Below, one piece after another: positions 15,806-25,811 of a DNA stretch of 64,000 nucleotides (positions within the stretch are counted from its first letter, which is position 1; every line of letters begins with the position of its first letter). Made by a program: the position numbers and the translations under genes. The notes beneath the pieces were generated by a model. It worked only from the letters and a program-made list of their open reading frames with translations, searched no databases and was not told the DNA's origin. The stretch spans positions 34,707 to 98,706 of the forward strand of contig CALWSP010000017.1 in NCBI GenBank assembly GCA_944384235.1, in the 5' to 3' direction. This DNA is from an uncultured Clostridia bacterium. Lineage in GTDB: Bacteria > Bacillota > Clostridia > Lachnospirales > CAG-274.

Positions 15806-17025
15806 AGCTCCTCCTGAATTATTTCATATATATTTTCCATAAAGCTAAGAGAGCCAAAAATTATTATATTTTCATCATCTTTTGCTTTATTAAGGGCTGT
15901 TTTTAAATTTTTTAAGTTAAAGGTGTTTTTATTATATTTTCTAAATTCATCAGCAAGCAAAGAGCTGTCTAAAGCTCGTGGGTTATTTGAAGAAATTGTG
16001 TATATCTTACTTGCAAGAGGCGACATAAGTTTTGCTATTTCTTTATAAGGCTTGTCTTTTAAAATGCCAACAACAAAGGTTAGTTTTTTGTTTTTTAAAT
16101 AGAGGTTGATATTTTCTTTTAAAGCTAAAATTCCCTGAATGTTATGAGAGCCATCTATTAAAACAACTGGTTTTTTTGAAACCAAGTCAAACCTACACTG
16201 CCACTTAGCGTTTTTTAACACAAATTCATCAAGTTTTATTTTATAGCCTAAAGTTTGCAGTTTAAAAAGCGTTTCAAGGGCTAAAACAGCGTTATCTACT
16301 TGATGTTTTCCAAGCATAGTTATTTCATAAAAATTGTTTTTATATAAAAACTTAGTTTTATTTAAAGAATATGTAGCTGAAGTTGCTTTTTCACAGAAAG
16401 TAACTTCAAAGCCAGTTTTTAAAAGAACGTTTTTAACTTCCTGTTGCTGAATGGCTGAAACTGCGTAATTAGTTATTATTCCTGCTTTATGTTTTGCTAT
16501 TTCTTCTAGTGTGTTGCCTAAAAAAGCTGTGTGGTCAAAGTCTATGGGTGTGATGACTGAAAGGATTTTTGGAATTATGTTTGTGGAGTCGTCTTTTCCG
16601 CCCATTCCTGTTTCAATTATTACAAAATCACAATTTTTTTGGTTTAGCCAAGAAAAAGCTATTGCTGTTTCAAGGTCAAAAAGGCTTGGTTTTAAGCTAG
16701 TTTTTGAAAGCTTTTCTTTTACTTTTAAAGTTATTAAAGCAAATTCTTCCTCGCTTATCCATTTTTTATTATAGGAAAGTTTATCCCTATAATTTAAAAC
16801 AGAAGGGGAGGTGTATCTTCCAACTGTGTAGCCGTTTTCTAAAAGGGCGTTTTCAATGAAAGTTCCTACTGAGCCTTTTCCGTTTGTTCCTGCTATATGA
16901 ATTGCTTTTAAATTGTTTTGAGGGTTACCTAAAAGGGAGCAAAGGTTTTCTATGTTTCTAGTTCCCTCTATTATTTTGTTTTGCGACATTAATTTTACAT
17001 AGTCTAAAGCGTCTTGATAGTTCAT
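15781..17025 (-). CDS. folC: Folylpolyglutamate / dihydrofolate synthase
   Basis: A Mur-ligase-family enzyme of about 414 residues that adds Glu to dihydropteroate and folates using ATP. Signatures: P-loop HIAGTNGKGSVGTFI (~42-56), GRYTSPSVLNYRDKL, ETGMGGKDDSTN and a later DGSHNIQGI. The longest frame begins at GTG 17034, but AAGGTGG lies over that codon and places the start at ATG 17025 (MNYQDALDYV). First gene of the minus-strand operon folC-HD-folP-folBK. It is divergent from the reductase gene at 17133. Confidence 0.95.
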   Translation of the reverse strand: MNYQDALDYVKLMSQNKIIEGTRNIENLCSLLGNPQNNLKAIHIAGTNGKGSVGTFIENALLENGYTVGRYTSPSVLNYRDKLSYNKKWISEEEFALITLKVKEKLSKTSLKPSLFDLETAIAFSWLNQKNCDFVIIETGMGGKDDSTNIIPKILSVITPIDFDHTAFLGNTLEEIAKHKAGIITNYAVSAIQQQEVKNVLLKTGFEVTFCEKATSATYSLNKTKFLYKNNFYEITMLGKHQVDNAVLALETLFKLQTLGYKIKLDEFVLKNAKWQCRFDLVSKKPVVLIDGSHNIQGILALKENINLYLKNKKLTFVVGILKDKPYKEIAKLMSPLASKIYTISSNNPRALDSSLLADEFRKYNKNTFNLKNLKTALNKAKDDENIIIFGSLSFMENIYEIIQEELCKDIIKS

Positions 17026-17132
17026 TTTTACCACCTTAAAAATTAATAATTTTTAGTATAGCACAAAAGGGGGAAAATGTATATAATTATAAAATAATTT
17101 GTGATATAATTAGAATAAAAGGAGGAAGTTAA

Positions 17133-17666
17133 ATGAAAACTTTAATTATAAACGGTTCGCCTCACAAAGACGGGGACACTTCTTTTTTTATTAACGAAAT
17201 TTTAAAAAACATTGACGCAAAAGTTATTAGCCCTTATTTTATGAATTTTTCTGACTGTGTTGACTGCCTTTATTGTGTTTGTGGAAAATGCAAGTTTAAA
17301 GACGAAGTTAGCAAGGTTTTTGAAGAAATTGATAAATATGACAACATTATTGTTGCTACACCTTTATATTTTAACCAGCCAACTGGAAAGCTTATGAGTT
17401 TTTTTTCTAGAACTCAAGTTTTTTTTAACTCTAAAAAGGAGCTTAAAAGAAAGAATGGTTTTGTTGTTGTAGTTGGTGGCGGGGATATGGTTGTTAACTC
17501 AAGTGATGCTGAAAAGACAATTAGAATTATGTTACTTGGTTTAAATGTTAAGGTTTTAAGCTATGTTAGAAGCCTTAACACTTCAAAGGTTAAAGCTTTT
17601 CAAGACAAAAAGGCAAAAGATGAGCTATATGAGATGATTGATTTAATTAAAAAGGAAAAAAATTAA
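17133..17666 (+). CDS. NAD(P)H-dependent FMN reductase, flavodoxin fold
   Basis: A 177-residue flavodoxin-like protein. The N-terminal flavin phosphate loop is INGSPHKDGDTSFFI, followed by DCVDCLYCVCGKCKFKDE (residues ~44-61), a Cys-rich segment at the position where iron-sulfur flavoproteins bind a cluster, then ATPLYFNQPTGKL. Likely a redox flavoprotein of anaerobes moving electrons between NAD(P)H and an unknown acceptor. AAAGGAGG precedes the ATG. It appears monocistronic and shares a bidirectional terminator with the RNA gene on the opposite strand. Confidence 0.85.
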   Translation: MKTLIINGSPHKDGDTSFFINEILKNIDAKVISPYFMNFSDCVDCLYCVCGKCKFKDEVSKVFEEIDKYDNIIVATPLYFNQPTGKLMSFFSRTQVFFNSKKELKRKNGFVVVVGGGDMVVNSSDAEKTIRIMLLGLNVKVLSYVRSLNTSKVKAFQDKKAKDELYEMIDLIKKEKN

Positions 17667-17690
17667 GGGGCTAAAAAATAGCCCCGTCTT
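17667..17690. terminator. Bidirectional terminator, reductase gene and 6S-like RNA
   Basis: GGGGCTA (17667-17673) and TAGCCCC (17679-17685) form a seven-pair G/C-rich stem. The minus-strand side is followed by a strong run (CCCCTTAATTTTTTT), so it terminates the RNA gene well; the plus-strand T tract (GTCTTTTG) is weaker. Confidence 0.85.
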
Positions 17691-17693
17691 TTG

Positions 17694-17904
17694 TTAAAAA
17701 TCCAAAATGCCGTCTCCAATCTTTTGACACCTAGCTAAGCTAGGTGGGTTTCCGCAACGATGGCATTTGTCTTCCACTGCCCAAATGGGAATTAGCTTGT
17801 GGCCTGACATAGACAAGGTAATGTAGGAATCCCGTTCAAGAAATGTAGGTTCAAAATAAAAGGTCGCGAACATTTCAGAAATAATTCTAATATTTTCTTT
17901 TGTT
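17694..17904 (-). ncRNA. ssrS: Structured RNA, probable 6S RNA
   Basis: This block is visibly richer in G/C than its surroundings. It has its own promoter (17911-17939) and a strong terminator (17667-17685) on the minus strand, giving a transcript of ~240 bases. It folds as a long rod. On the minus strand, UUUUGA-ACCUA pairs with UAGGU-G-UCAAAA, GGGAUUCC with GGAAACCC, UUGUCU with AGACAA, and CCAC with GUGG around a CCCAUUUGGG apex. A hairpin CACCUAGC-UUA-GCUAGGUG can form as an alternative in the 3' strand, as described for Bacillus 6S. The UUUUGAACCUACA segment resembles the product-RNA template of B. subtilis 6S-1. A 72-codon frame here starts inside the -10 box and has no ribosome binding site. 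RNA: fairly sure; 6S class: moderate. Confidence 0.62.
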
Positions 17905-17910
17905 GATAAC

Positions 17911-17939
17911 ATTATACTATATTATGTGATAGATTTCAA
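17911..17939 (-). promoter_or_regulatory. Sigma-A promoter of the 6S-like RNA
   Basis: On the minus strand, TTGAAA (17934-17939) and a perfect TATAAT (17911-17916) are 17 bases apart; the start point is expected near 17904. Confidence 0.8.
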
Positions 17940-18092
17940 GGGGTTATACAATTTTTTTATTTAAAAATTTGTATGTTTTAGAAATGTTAAGAAAAAATTC
18001 TAAAATTTATTAAAAAAATAAATTGTTTTTTGAGGCAAAATATATTATACTATTTTTAAGAGAAATTTTTGTCTGAATTTGAAAAAATGTAG

Positions 18093-18121
18093 TTGACAAA
18101 GTTTAAATTAAATGATAAAAT
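18093..18121 (+). promoter_or_regulatory. Promoter of the pyr operon leader
   Basis: Consensus TTGACA (18093-18098), 17-base spacer, TAAAAT (18116-18121). The start point is expected near 18127-18129, about 24 bases before the leader peptide ATG. Confidence 0.85.
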
Positions 18122-18151
18122 TTTAAGGATATGTGCAAAGGAGGAATAAGT

Positions 18152-18238
18152 ATGAAAAACTTAATTAACAAAGACTTTAATATTGTTTTTTCTTATAACT
18201 CCTATGTTTTTTCTTTTTTAGAAATAATAAGGCAATAA
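18152..18238 (+). CDS. pyr operon leader peptide (28 aa)
   Basis: A short frame too small for normal gene calling but with a strong AAAGGAGG seven bases upstream of the ATG. The 28-residue peptide is MKNLINKDFNIVFSYNSY at its start and ends in EIIRQ; it is rich in Phe/Tyr/Ser codons. Its second half is encoded by U-rich tracts (GTTTTTTC twice and TTTTTTA), and its stop codon lies inside the left arm of the terminator at 18229-18274. The design matches the E. coli pyrBI leader: RNA polymerase pauses in U tracts when UTP is low, the ribosome catches up and prevents terminator folding. The peptide itself probably has no function. Confidence 0.8.
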   Translation: MKNLINKDFNIVFSYNSYVFSFLEIIRQ

Positions 18239-18274
18239 AGGTTTTTATTTTAATTCCTTTTATTGCCTTTTTTT
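18229..18274 (+). terminator. Attenuator of the pyr operon
   Basis: AAGGCAATAAAGG pairs with CC-T-TTTATTGCCTT (one bulged T) around a 14-base A/T loop, followed by seven T. It lies between the leader peptide and pyrB, so it acts as a conditional terminator. No PyrR-type anti-antiterminator motif was seen before it. Confidence 0.85.
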
Positions 18275-18314
18275 GTGAGATACAATATTAATTTAAATTA
18301 AAGGAGGCTAAGCT

Positions 18315-19241
18315 ATGTTTAACAGAAAGGACTTGCTTGGGTTAAGAGATTTGACTAAAGAGGAAATTATGACTATTCTTAACACGGCAAAGGAAATGAA
18401 GCTTCAAATAGACAACCCTGAGCTTAGAAACAACTCTCTTTCAAAAACTAGCATTGTAACGCTTTTTTTTGAAAACAGCACTAGAACTAAAATGTCTTTT
18501 ATGCTTGCTGGAGAGTATCAAGGGGCTATTGTTAAAGACTTAGGTGTTGCAACAAGTAGCGTTTCAAAGGGTGAAAGCCTTATTGACACTGGAATTAACC
18601 TTGACCAAATGGGAACTAACATTATGATTATTAGACACCAAATGACTGGTGCTCCTCATATTTTAGCTAAAAACGTTAATGCAAGTGTTATTAACGCTGG
18701 CGATGGCTCAAACGAGCACCCAACTCAAGCTTTACTTGACCTTTTCACTATTTTAGAACACAAGGGCAAGTTTGAAGGTTTAAAAGTTGTTATTCTTGGC
18801 GACATTGCTCATTCAAGAGTTGCTAGAAGCAACGCTTTTGGTCTTACTAAACTTGGAGCTAAAGTTACTCTTGCTGGTCCATCTACTTTAGTTAGCAACT
18901 CTATGGCAAGTTTAGGCGTTACAGTTAGCACAGACATTAAAGAGGCTATTAAAGACGCTGATGTTGTTATGGGGCTTAGAATACAGTTTGAAAGACAGAA
19001 AAATATGCCATTTCCAAACCTTAGAGAATATTCAAACCTTTTTGGCGTAAACAGCGAAATTTTGAAAAATGCTAAAAAAGATGTTCTTGTTATGCACCCA
19101 GGCCCTGTAAACAGGGGTGTTGAGCTTAGCACAGATGTTATAGACGGAGAAAATTCTGTAATTAATGTTCAAGTTAAAAACGGCGTTGCAGTTAGAATGG
19201 CAATTTTAAAGCTATTATCAGAAAATAACAGGAGGGCATAA
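18315..19241 (+). CDS. pyrB: Aspartate carbamoyltransferase catalytic chain
   Basis: A 308-residue enzyme catalysing carbamoyl phosphate + aspartate to carbamoyl-aspartate, the second step of de novo pyrimidine synthesis. The carbamoyl-phosphate loop FFENSTRTKMSF (~50-61), the GDGSNEHPTQALLDL stretch and HPGPVNRGVELS near the C-terminus are diagnostic. A regulatory chain gene (pyrI) is not next to it, so the enzyme is likely an unregulated catalytic trimer. AAAGGAGG precedes the ATG; the gene lies 40 bases past the attenuator. Confidence 0.96.
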   Translation: MFNRKDLLGLRDLTKEEIMTILNTAKEMKLQIDNPELRNNSLSKTSIVTLFFENSTRTKMSFMLAGEYQGAIVKDLGVATSSVSKGESLIDTGINLDQMGTNIMIIRHQMTGAPHILAKNVNASVINAGDGSNEHPTQALLDLFTILEHKGKFEGLKVVILGDIAHSRVARSNAFGLTKLGAKVTLAGPSTLVSNSMASLGVTVSTDIKEAIKDADVVMGLRIQFERQKNMPFPNLREYSNLFGVNSEILKNAKKDVLVMHPGPVNRGVELSTDVIDGENSVINVQVKNGVAVRMAILKLLSENNRRA

Positions 19242-19246
19242 AAAAA

Positions 19247-20533
19247 ATGAGCAGTATTTTAATTAAAAACGGTAGACTAATTGACCCTAAAAACAATGTA
19301 GACAAAGTTTGCGACATTTTTATTGAAAATAAAAAGGTTAGCGAAATTGGAAACAACATTGAAAAAAAAGCTGACAAGGTTATTGACGCAACTAATCTTA
19401 TTGTTACCCCTGGCCTTATTGACCTTCATATTCATTTAAGAGAGCCAGGCTTTGAAAACAAAGAAACTATAGCAACTGGAACTAGAGCTGCTGCTATGGG
19501 CGGGTTTACGTCTGTTTGCCCTATGCCTAACACAGACCCAGTTACTGACAATGCCATTGTTGTGGAATATGTTTTAAACGAAAAAAGAGATGCAGTTATT
19601 AACGTTTTACCAGTAGGTGCTATTACTAAAGGGCAAAAAGGCGAGGAGCTTGCTGACATTGGCCAAATGGCAAAAGCTGGGGCTGTTGCTTTATCTGAAG
19701 ATGGAAAGTCTGTTGCAAACCCTGCACTTATGAAAAACGCAATGAGATATTCTAAAATGTTTAACTTGCCTATTTTTGACCACTGCGAAGACCACAGGCT
19801 TGCAACTGGCTCTATGAACGCAGGGGACAGAGCGTCTATGCTTGGTTTAAAGGGAATTAGCAACGACTCTGAAGAACTTATTGTGGCTAGAGATGTTATT
19901 CTTGCTCAATCTACTGGCTGCAAACTTCACATTTGCCACATTAGCACTGAAGGAAGTGTGGAAATTGTTAGAAAGGCTAAGGAAAAAGGTTTGCCTATTT
20001 CTTGCGAAGTTGCACCACACCACTTTACTCTTTGCGACGAGGACATTGTAGATTATGATTCTAACTTTAAAATGAACCCTCCTTTAAGAAGCAGAAAAGA
20101 TATGGAAATTATGAAAAAGGCTTTAGCTGACAACACTATTGAAGTTATTGCCACTGACCACGCTCCTCACCACATTGACGACAAAAACTGCGAGTTTGAA
20201 AAGGCTGCAAACGGAATTACTGGCCTTGAAACAGCTTTTGCTTTGTCTTACACAGAGCTTGTTGAAAGCAATTTAATGCCACTTAGCGATATGCTTGCTA
20301 AATTAACTTGCAACCCTGCTAGAATACTTGGAGTTGAAAAGGGCGAGCTTAGCGTTGGCTCTGACGCTGACATTATGATTGCTGACATTGAAAATGTTTA
20401 CAAAATTGATGTTAGCAAAATGGCGTCTAAAGGCAAGAACACTCCTTTTGGTGGCAGAGAAGTTAAGGGAAAAGTTCTTTACACTATTTGTGGCGGAGAT
20501 ATTATTGTTGAAAACGGGGAATTAACTAAATAA
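19247..20533 (+). CDS. pyrC: Dihydroorotase
   Basis: A 428-residue amidohydrolase of the class I (PyrC, Bacillus-type) group that cyclises carbamoyl-aspartate. Zinc ligands are visible in DLHIHLREPG (~60-69), SEDGKSV, a HICHIST segment and ATDHAPHH (~303-310). It begins five bases after pyrB with a GGAGGG ribosome binding site. Confidence 0.96.
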   Translation: MSSILIKNGRLIDPKNNVDKVCDIFIENKKVSEIGNNIEKKADKVIDATNLIVTPGLIDLHIHLREPGFENKETIATGTRAAAMGGFTSVCPMPNTDPVTDNAIVVEYVLNEKRDAVINVLPVGAITKGQKGEELADIGQMAKAGAVALSEDGKSVANPALMKNAMRYSKMFNLPIFDHCEDHRLATGSMNAGDRASMLGLKGISNDSEELIVARDVILAQSTGCKLHICHISTEGSVEIVRKAKEKGLPISCEVAPHHFTLCDEDIVDYDSNFKMNPPLRSRKDMEIMKKALADNTIEVIATDHAPHHIDDKNCEFEKAANGITGLETAFALSYTELVESNLMPLSDMLAKLTCNPARILGVEKGELSVGSDADIMIADIENVYKIDVSKMASKGKNTPFGGREVKGKVLYTICGGDIIVENGELTK

Positions 20534-20547
20534 GGAGGTTTTAAAAA

Positions 20548-21477
20548 ATGATTATAGATAAGTTAATTGAAAAAATTAAGGAAACTGGCAACCCAACTGT
20601 TGTGGGCCTTGACCCTAGACTTAATTACATTCCAGAATTTATTACTAAAAAATATTTTGCTAAATACGGCAACACTCCAAAGGCTGTTGCTAAGGCTATG
20701 TATAAGTTTAACAAGCACATTATTGACGCTATTTGCGACATTGTTCCTGCTGTTAAGCCTCAAATTGCTATGTATGAAAGATATGGCATTGAGGGTTTAA
20801 AAGCTTATGAAAAAACTTGTAGATACGCTAAGAAAAAAGGACTCATTGTTATTGGCGACATTAAAAGAAGCGACATTGCTTCAACTGCTGAGGCTTATTC
20901 TGATGGACACATTGGAAGGGTAGATATTAACGGCGAAGTTTATGAAAGTTTTTGCCAAGATTTTATCACTTTAAACCCTTATTTAGGTTCTGACTCTATT
21001 ACTCCATTTTTAAAGGATTGTTTAGAATATGAAAAAGGTTTATTTGTTTTAGCTAAAACTTCTAACCCTAACAGTGGAGAAATTCAAGACCTTTTAGTTG
21101 ACGGCACACCTATTTACGAAAAGGTTGGTGCTTTAATTGAAAAGTGGGGCGAAAGCACTAGAGGAAAATATGGTTTTAGTTCTGTTGGTGCTGTTGTTGG
21201 CGCAACTCACCCTGAGCAGGCTAAAAAGCTTAGAGAAGTTATGCCTCATACTTTCTTCCTTGTTCCTGGCTATGGTGCTCAAGGTGGAAAGGCTGAGGAC
21301 CTTGCTGTTTGTTTTAACAGCGACGGTTTAGGTGCAATAGTTAACTCTTCAAGAGGAATTATTGCAGCTCATTTAAAAGACGAATATAAGTCCTGCTTTG
21401 AAAACGAAGTGGATTTTGCTTTAGCTGCTAGACAGGCTTGTATAGATATGAAAAATGATTTAAGGAGATGTATTTAA
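20548..21477 (+). CDS. pyrF: Orotidine 5'-phosphate decarboxylase (long type)
   Basis: A 309-residue OMP decarboxylase giving UMP. VGLDPRLNYIP at the start and GDIKRSDIASTAEAYS, holding the catalytic Asp-Lys-Asp set, identify it. The length fits the longer type-2 group rather than the ~235-residue Bacillus form. It overlaps the alternative start of carA. The operon lacks pyrK, pyrD and pyrE, which must lie elsewhere. Confidence 0.95.
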   Translation: MIIDKLIEKIKETGNPTVVGLDPRLNYIPEFITKKYFAKYGNTPKAVAKAMYKFNKHIIDAICDIVPAVKPQIAMYERYGIEGLKAYEKTCRYAKKKGLIVIGDIKRSDIASTAEAYSDGHIGRVDINGEVYESFCQDFITLNPYLGSDSITPFLKDCLEYEKGLFVLAKTSNPNSGEIQDLLVDGTPIYEKVGALIEKWGESTRGKYGFSSVGAVVGATHPEQAKKLREVMPHTFFLVPGYGAQGGKAEDLAVCFNSDGLGAIVNSSRGIIAAHLKDEYKSCFENEVDFALAARQACIDMKNDLRRCI

Positions 21478-21479
21478 AA

Positions 21480-22568
21480 ATGAAGAAAACCATTAAAGCT
21501 GAGTTAATTCTTGAAAATGGCACGAGGTTTAAAGGCAACGCTTTTGGCTACATTAAAGAAACTGTTGGCGAAGTTGTTTTCACTACTGGTATGACTGGAT
21601 ACCAGGAAACTTTAACTGACCCTTCTTTTGCTGGCCAAATTGTTACTATGACTTACCCTCTTATTGGTAATTATGGTATAAACCTTGAGGATATGGAAAG
21701 CAGAAAGCCATTTTTAAAGGGTTTTATTGTTAGAGAAAAATGTGATGTGCCTAACAACTGGAGATGTGAAATGAACCTTGAGGACTTTTTGTATCAAAAC
21801 AAAATTATGGGCCTTGAAGGCATTGACACAAGAGCATTAACTAGAGTTTTAAGAGACAATGGTACTATGAGAGGTATCATCACAACTAGAGTTGACGACT
21901 TAACTCCTAGCCAAATTAAGCAAAAGTTTGACACATACACAAACGCTTTTGCTGTTAAAGAAACTACTATTGATGAAATGTATACTATTAACGGTTCTGG
22001 AACTCACCTTGCTGTTTTAGACTGTGGTATTAAACAAGGTATTATTAGAGATTTAGCTAAAAGAGGCTGTAAATTAAGCGTTTTCCCTGCTTTTACACCT
22101 GCTGAAGAAATGTTAAAGGTAAACCCTGACGCTATTTTCTTAGGAAACGGCCCTGGAGACCCTAAGGACATTCCAACTGTTATTGAAACTGTTAAAACTC
22201 TTATTGAAAGCGGTATTCCAGTTCTTGGAATTTGTTTAGGCCACCAGCTTATTAGCCTTGCTTTAGGCTGCAACACTAAGAGATTAAAGTTTGGCCACCA
22301 CGGTGGAAACCACCCAGTTAAAGACTTAAAAACTGGCAGAGTTTACATCACTAGCCAAAACCACGAATTTGTTGTGTGCGACCTTACTGATGATGTTGAA
22401 CCTACATTTATTAACGTAAATGACGGTAGTATTGAGGGTATTAGACACAAGACTAAGCCTATTTATTCTGTGCAGTTCCACCCAGAGGCTAGCCCTGGAC
22501 CTCTTGACACACAAGTTTTATTTGATAGATTTTTAAAGATTATTGAGGAGGTAAAAACTCGTGCCTAA
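21480..22568 (+). CDS. carA: Carbamoyl-phosphate synthase small subunit
   Basis: A 362-residue glutaminase subunit that feeds ammonia to CarB. The class I amidotransferase site GICLGHQL carries the nucleophilic Cys (~253), with the His/Glu pair in [10 protein letters not shown]; the N-terminal half has [14 protein letters not shown]. An in-frame ATG at 21468 directly abuts AAGGAG, leaving no spacing. The ATG at 21480, 12 bases away, is preferred although that is a long gap. It overlaps carB by eight bases. Confidence 0.94.
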   Translation: MKKTIKAELILENGTRFKGNAFGYIKETVGEVVFTTGMTGYQETLTDPSFAGQIVTMTYPLIGNYGINLEDMESRKPFLKGFIVREKCDVPNNWRCEMNLEDFLYQNKIMGLEGIDTRALTRVLRDNGTMRGIITTRVDDLTPSQIKQKFDTYTNAFAVKETTIDEMYTINGSGTHLAVLDCGIKQGIIRDLAKRGCKLSVFPAFTPAEEMLKVNPDAIFLGNGPGDPKDIPTVIETVKTLIESGIPVLGICLGHQLISLALGCNTKRLKFGHHGGNHPVKDLKTGRVYITSQNHEFVVCDLTDDVEPTFINVNDGSIEGIRHKTKPIYSVQFHPEASPGPLDTQVLFDRFLKIIEEVKTRA

Positions 22569-25500
22569 GGATAATTCAATTAAAAAAGTTTTAGTTATTG
22601 GTTCTGGCCCTATTGTTATTGGCCAGGCTGCTGAGTTTGACTACTCTGGTACTCAGGCGTGTCAATCTATTAAAGAAGAAGGTATTGAAGTTGTTCTTAT
22701 TAACTCAAACCCTGCCACTATTATGACAGATTTAGGTATGGCTCACTATACTTACATTGAGCCATTAACTATTGACTTTATTGAAAAGGTTATTGCAAAA
22801 GAAAGACCTGACAGCATTATAGCTGGTATGGGTGGACAAACTGGCCTTAACTTAAGTTGTGAGCTTTACGACGCTGGCATTTTAGACAAGTACAACGTTA
22901 GAGTTATTGGCACTTCTATTGAGTCTATTAAAGAGGGCGAAGATAGAGATAGCTTTAAGCAACTTATGGAAAAAACTAACCAGCCTATTGTTGAAAGCGA
23001 CATTGTAACTGATGTTGAAGCTGCTGTTAAGTTTGCAGACAAAATTGGCTACCCTGTTATTGTTAGACCTGCTTACACTTTAGGTGGAACTGGCGGTGGT
23101 ATTGCTGCTAACGAGGCTGAGCTTAGAGAAATTTGTGGACAAGGTTTACACCTTTCAAGAGTTGGCCAAGTTCTTATTGAAAAAAGTATTGCTGGCTGGA
23201 AAGAAATTGAGTTTGAAGTTATGAGAGATGGTGCAGGAAACTGTATCACTGTTTGTAGTATGGAAAATGTTGACCCTGTTGGTGTTCACACTGGTGACAG
23301 TATTGTTGTTGCGCCTGCTCAAACTCTTTCTGACAGAGAATATCAAATGCTTAGAAGTGCAGCAATTAACATTATTAACTCTATTGAAATTAAGGGCGGT
23401 TGTAATGTTCAGTTTGCTTTAGACCCTAATAGCTACAACTACGCAGTTATTGAGATTAACCCTAGAGTTTCTCGTTCTTCTGCTCTTGCTTCTAAAGCAA
23501 CTGGTTACCCTATTGCTAAGGTTGCAGCTAAAATTGCTTTAGGTTACAACCTTGATGAAATTAAAAACGCTGTTACTGGCAAAACTTTTGCTTGCTTTGA
23601 GCCTACTATTGACTATGTTGTTTTAAAATTCCCTAGATGGCCATTTGACAAGTTCTTTGGGGCTAAGAGAACTCTTGGAACTAAGATGATGGCTACTGGC
23701 GAAATTATGTCTATTGGAAAGAGCTTTGAATCTGCTTTATTAAAGGGTGTTCGTTCCCTTGAAATTGGCCAGTATGGTCTTGAAAGAAAGAGTGCTAAAG
23801 AATTTAGCCTTGAAGAATTAAAGCAGAAAGTTGTTAAGCCAGATGATGAGAGATTATTCTACCTTGCTGAAATGCTTAGAAGAGGCTACAAGGTTGAAAA
23901 AGTTTGCCAAATTACTGGTATGGACTTATTCTTCATTTCTAAGATTGCTAAAATTGTGGAAATGGAAGAAAACCTTAAAAATATGAACTTAGACGAGCTT
24001 ACTGAAGATAAGCTTAGATTTGTTAAGGAATTTGGTTTTTCTGACAAGGCTATTAGTAAGTTTATTGGCTGTATTCCACCTGACATTTATAAGCTTAGAA
24101 AAGAGTGGAACATTATGCCTGTATTTAAGATGGTTGACACTTGTGCAGGCGAGTTTGAGGCTGTGACACCTTACTACTATTCTAGCTACGATATGGAAAA
24201 TGAAGTTGTTGTTAGCGACAAGAAAAAAGTTATGGTTATTGGCTCTGGACCTATTAGAATTGGCCAAGGTATTGAGTTTGACTACTGTTCTGTTCACTCT
24301 ATTATGGCTTTAAGAAAGGCTGGAATTGAAACTATTATTGTAAATAACAACCCTGAAACTGTTTCAACAGATTTTGACACTGCTGACAAGTTATATTTTG
24401 AGCCTCTTACTGAGGAAGATGTTTTAAACATTGTTGAAACTGAAAAGCCAGATGGCGTTATTTTACAGTTTGGTGGACAGACTGCTATTAAACTTGCTAA
24501 CTTCTTTGACGAAATGAACATTCCTATTTTAGGAACTTTACCTAAGCATATTGACGAGGCTGAGGACAGAGAAAAGTTTGACGCTGTTCTTGAAAAGCTT
24601 GGCATTGCTAGACCTAAGGGCAAGGGCGTTTGGACATTAAAAGACGGTATTGAAACTGCTGAAAGGCTTGGTTACCCTGTTTTAGTTAGACCTAGTTATG
24701 TATTAGGCGGACAGGGTATGGAAATTACTCACAACGAGGCTGAGCTTTCCTTATACCTTACTGAAGCTTTTGAAAAAGACAGCAAAAACCCTGTTCTTAT
24801 TGACAGATATTTAAGCGGTAGAGAAATTGAAGTAGACGCTATTTGTGACGGAACTGATGTGTTTATTCCTGGTATTATGGAACACCTTGAAAGAGCTGGT
24901 GTTCACTCTGGTGACAGTATTTCTATTTATCCACCTCAGCACATATCTGACGAAATGAGAGAGAAAATCCTCGATGTTACTAAAAAGCTTTCTATTGCTC
25001 TTAATGTAATTGGTATGGTAAACATTCAGTTTATTGAGTTTAAAGGCGAGCTTAACATAATTGAGGTTAACCCTCGTTCTTCAAGAACTGTTCCTTACAT
25101 CACAAAGGTTACTGGTGTTCCTGTTATTGATGTTGCTACTAGAGTTATGCTTGGCGAGAAGCTTGCTGACTTAGGCTACTACACTGGCATTGGCAAAGAG
25201 CCAGATGTTGTTGCTTTAAAAGTTCCTGTGTTCTCAACTGAAAAGCTTCCTCAGGTTGAAGTTAGTTTAGGGCCTGAAATGAGGTCAACTGGTGAAGTTT
25301 TAGGCGTTGGCAGAACTTTAGAAGAAGCACTTTACAAGGGCTTTATTGCAGCTGGTATGACTGTTCCAAAAACTGGAAGCACTATTCTTGCAACTGTTTC
25401 TAGCAAAGACCACGAGGAATTTGTTGAAGTTGCTAAAAGATGTGTTGCTCTTGGTTGCAACTTTATTGCAACAAAGGGTACTGCTAGAGTGTTAAACGAA

Positions 25501-25782
25501 AACGGCATTGATTGCAAGGTTGTTAAGAAAATTAGCGAAGGCGTGCCAAACATTATTGACACTATTAGAAGCGGTGTTATTGACCTTACTGTTGACATTC
25601 CTAAAAAGGCTAACGATGTGGACTCTGACGGCTTTAAGATTAGAAGAACTGCTGTTGAAAGCGATATGACTCTTATAACTGCTATGGACACATTTAAGGC
25701 TATGGTTGATGTTATGGAAAAGAAAATTGACCAAGACAAACTTGAAATATTTGACATTAACAGAGATTTAGGACACAATTAA
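22561..25782 (+). CDS. carB: Carbamoyl-phosphate synthase large subunit
   Basis: A 1073-residue synthetase with two homologous ATP-grasp halves ([19 protein letters not shown] at the start of the first, [18 protein letters not shown] at ~555 for the second) and a C-terminal MGS-type allosteric domain from ~935 ([17 protein letters not shown]). It makes carbamoyl phosphate from bicarbonate, 2 ATP and CarA-derived ammonia. It starts at GTG 22561 with GAGGAGG upstream, overlapping the end of carA. Last gene of the pyr operon; a terminator follows. Confidence 0.96.
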   Translation: MPKDNSIKKVLVIGSGPIVIGQAAEFDYSGTQACQSIKEEGIEVVLINSNPATIMTDLGMAHYTYIEPLTIDFIEKVIAKERPDSIIAGMGGQTGLNLSCELYDAGILDKYNVRVIGTSIESIKEGEDRDSFKQLMEKTNQPIVESDIVTDVEAAVKFADKIGYPVIVRPAYTLGGTGGGIAANEAELREICGQGLHLSRVGQVLIEKSIAGWKEIEFEVMRDGAGNCITVCSMENVDPVGVHTGDSIVVAPAQTLSDREYQMLRSAAINIINSIEIKGGCNVQFALDPNSYNYAVIEINPRVSRSSALASKATGYPIAKVAAKIALGYNLDEIKNAVTGKTFACFEPTIDYVVLKFPRWPFDKFFGAKRTLGTKMMATGEIMSIGKSFESALLKGVRSLEIGQYGLERKSAKEFSLEELKQKVVKPDDERLFYLAEMLRRGYKVEKVCQITGMDLFFISKIAKIVEMEENLKNMNLDELTEDKLRFVKEFGFSDKAISKFIGCIPPDIYKLRKEWNIMPVFKMVDTCAGEFEAVTPYYYSSYDMENEVVVSDKKKVMVIGSGPIRIGQGIEFDYCSVHSIMALRKAGIETIIVNNNPETVSTDFDTADKLYFEPLTEEDVLNIVETEKPDGVILQFGGQTAIKLANFFDEMNIPILGTLPKHIDEAEDREKFDAVLEKLGIARPKGKGVWTLKDGIETAERLGYPVLVRPSYVLGGQGMEITHNEAELSLYLTEAFEKDSKNPVLIDRYLSGREIEVDAICDGTDVFIPGIMEHLERAGVHSGDSISIYPPQHISDEMREKILDVTKKLSIALNVIGMVNIQFIEFKGELNIIEVNPRSSRTVPYITKVTGVPVIDVATRVMLGEKLADLGYYTGIGKEPDVVALKVPVFSTEKLPQVEVSLGPEMRSTGEVLGVGRTLEEALYKGFIAAGMTVPKTGSTILATVSSKDHEEFVEVAKRCVALGCNFIATKGTARVLNENGIDCKVVKKISEGVPNIIDTIRSGVIDLTVDIPKKANDVDSDGFKIRRTAVESDMTLITAMDTFKAMVDVMEKKIDQDKLEIFDINRDLGHN

Positions 25783-25811
25783 TTTCTCTGGAAATTAAAT
25801 TTTTATATTAT

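Noticed and set aside
17694..17912. 72-codon minus-strand ORF with a CHRCG motif
   Set aside because: Its ATG lies inside the TATAAT box of a consensus promoter, there is no ribosome binding site, codon use differs from the neighbours, and the sequence forms long RNA helices. Treated as a structured RNA.
22004..25778. Several long minus-strand ORFs within carA and carB
   Set aside because: They lie opposite strongly conserved carA/carB sequence and have no ribosome binding sites or recognisable protein motifs; they arise from codon bias on the coding strand.
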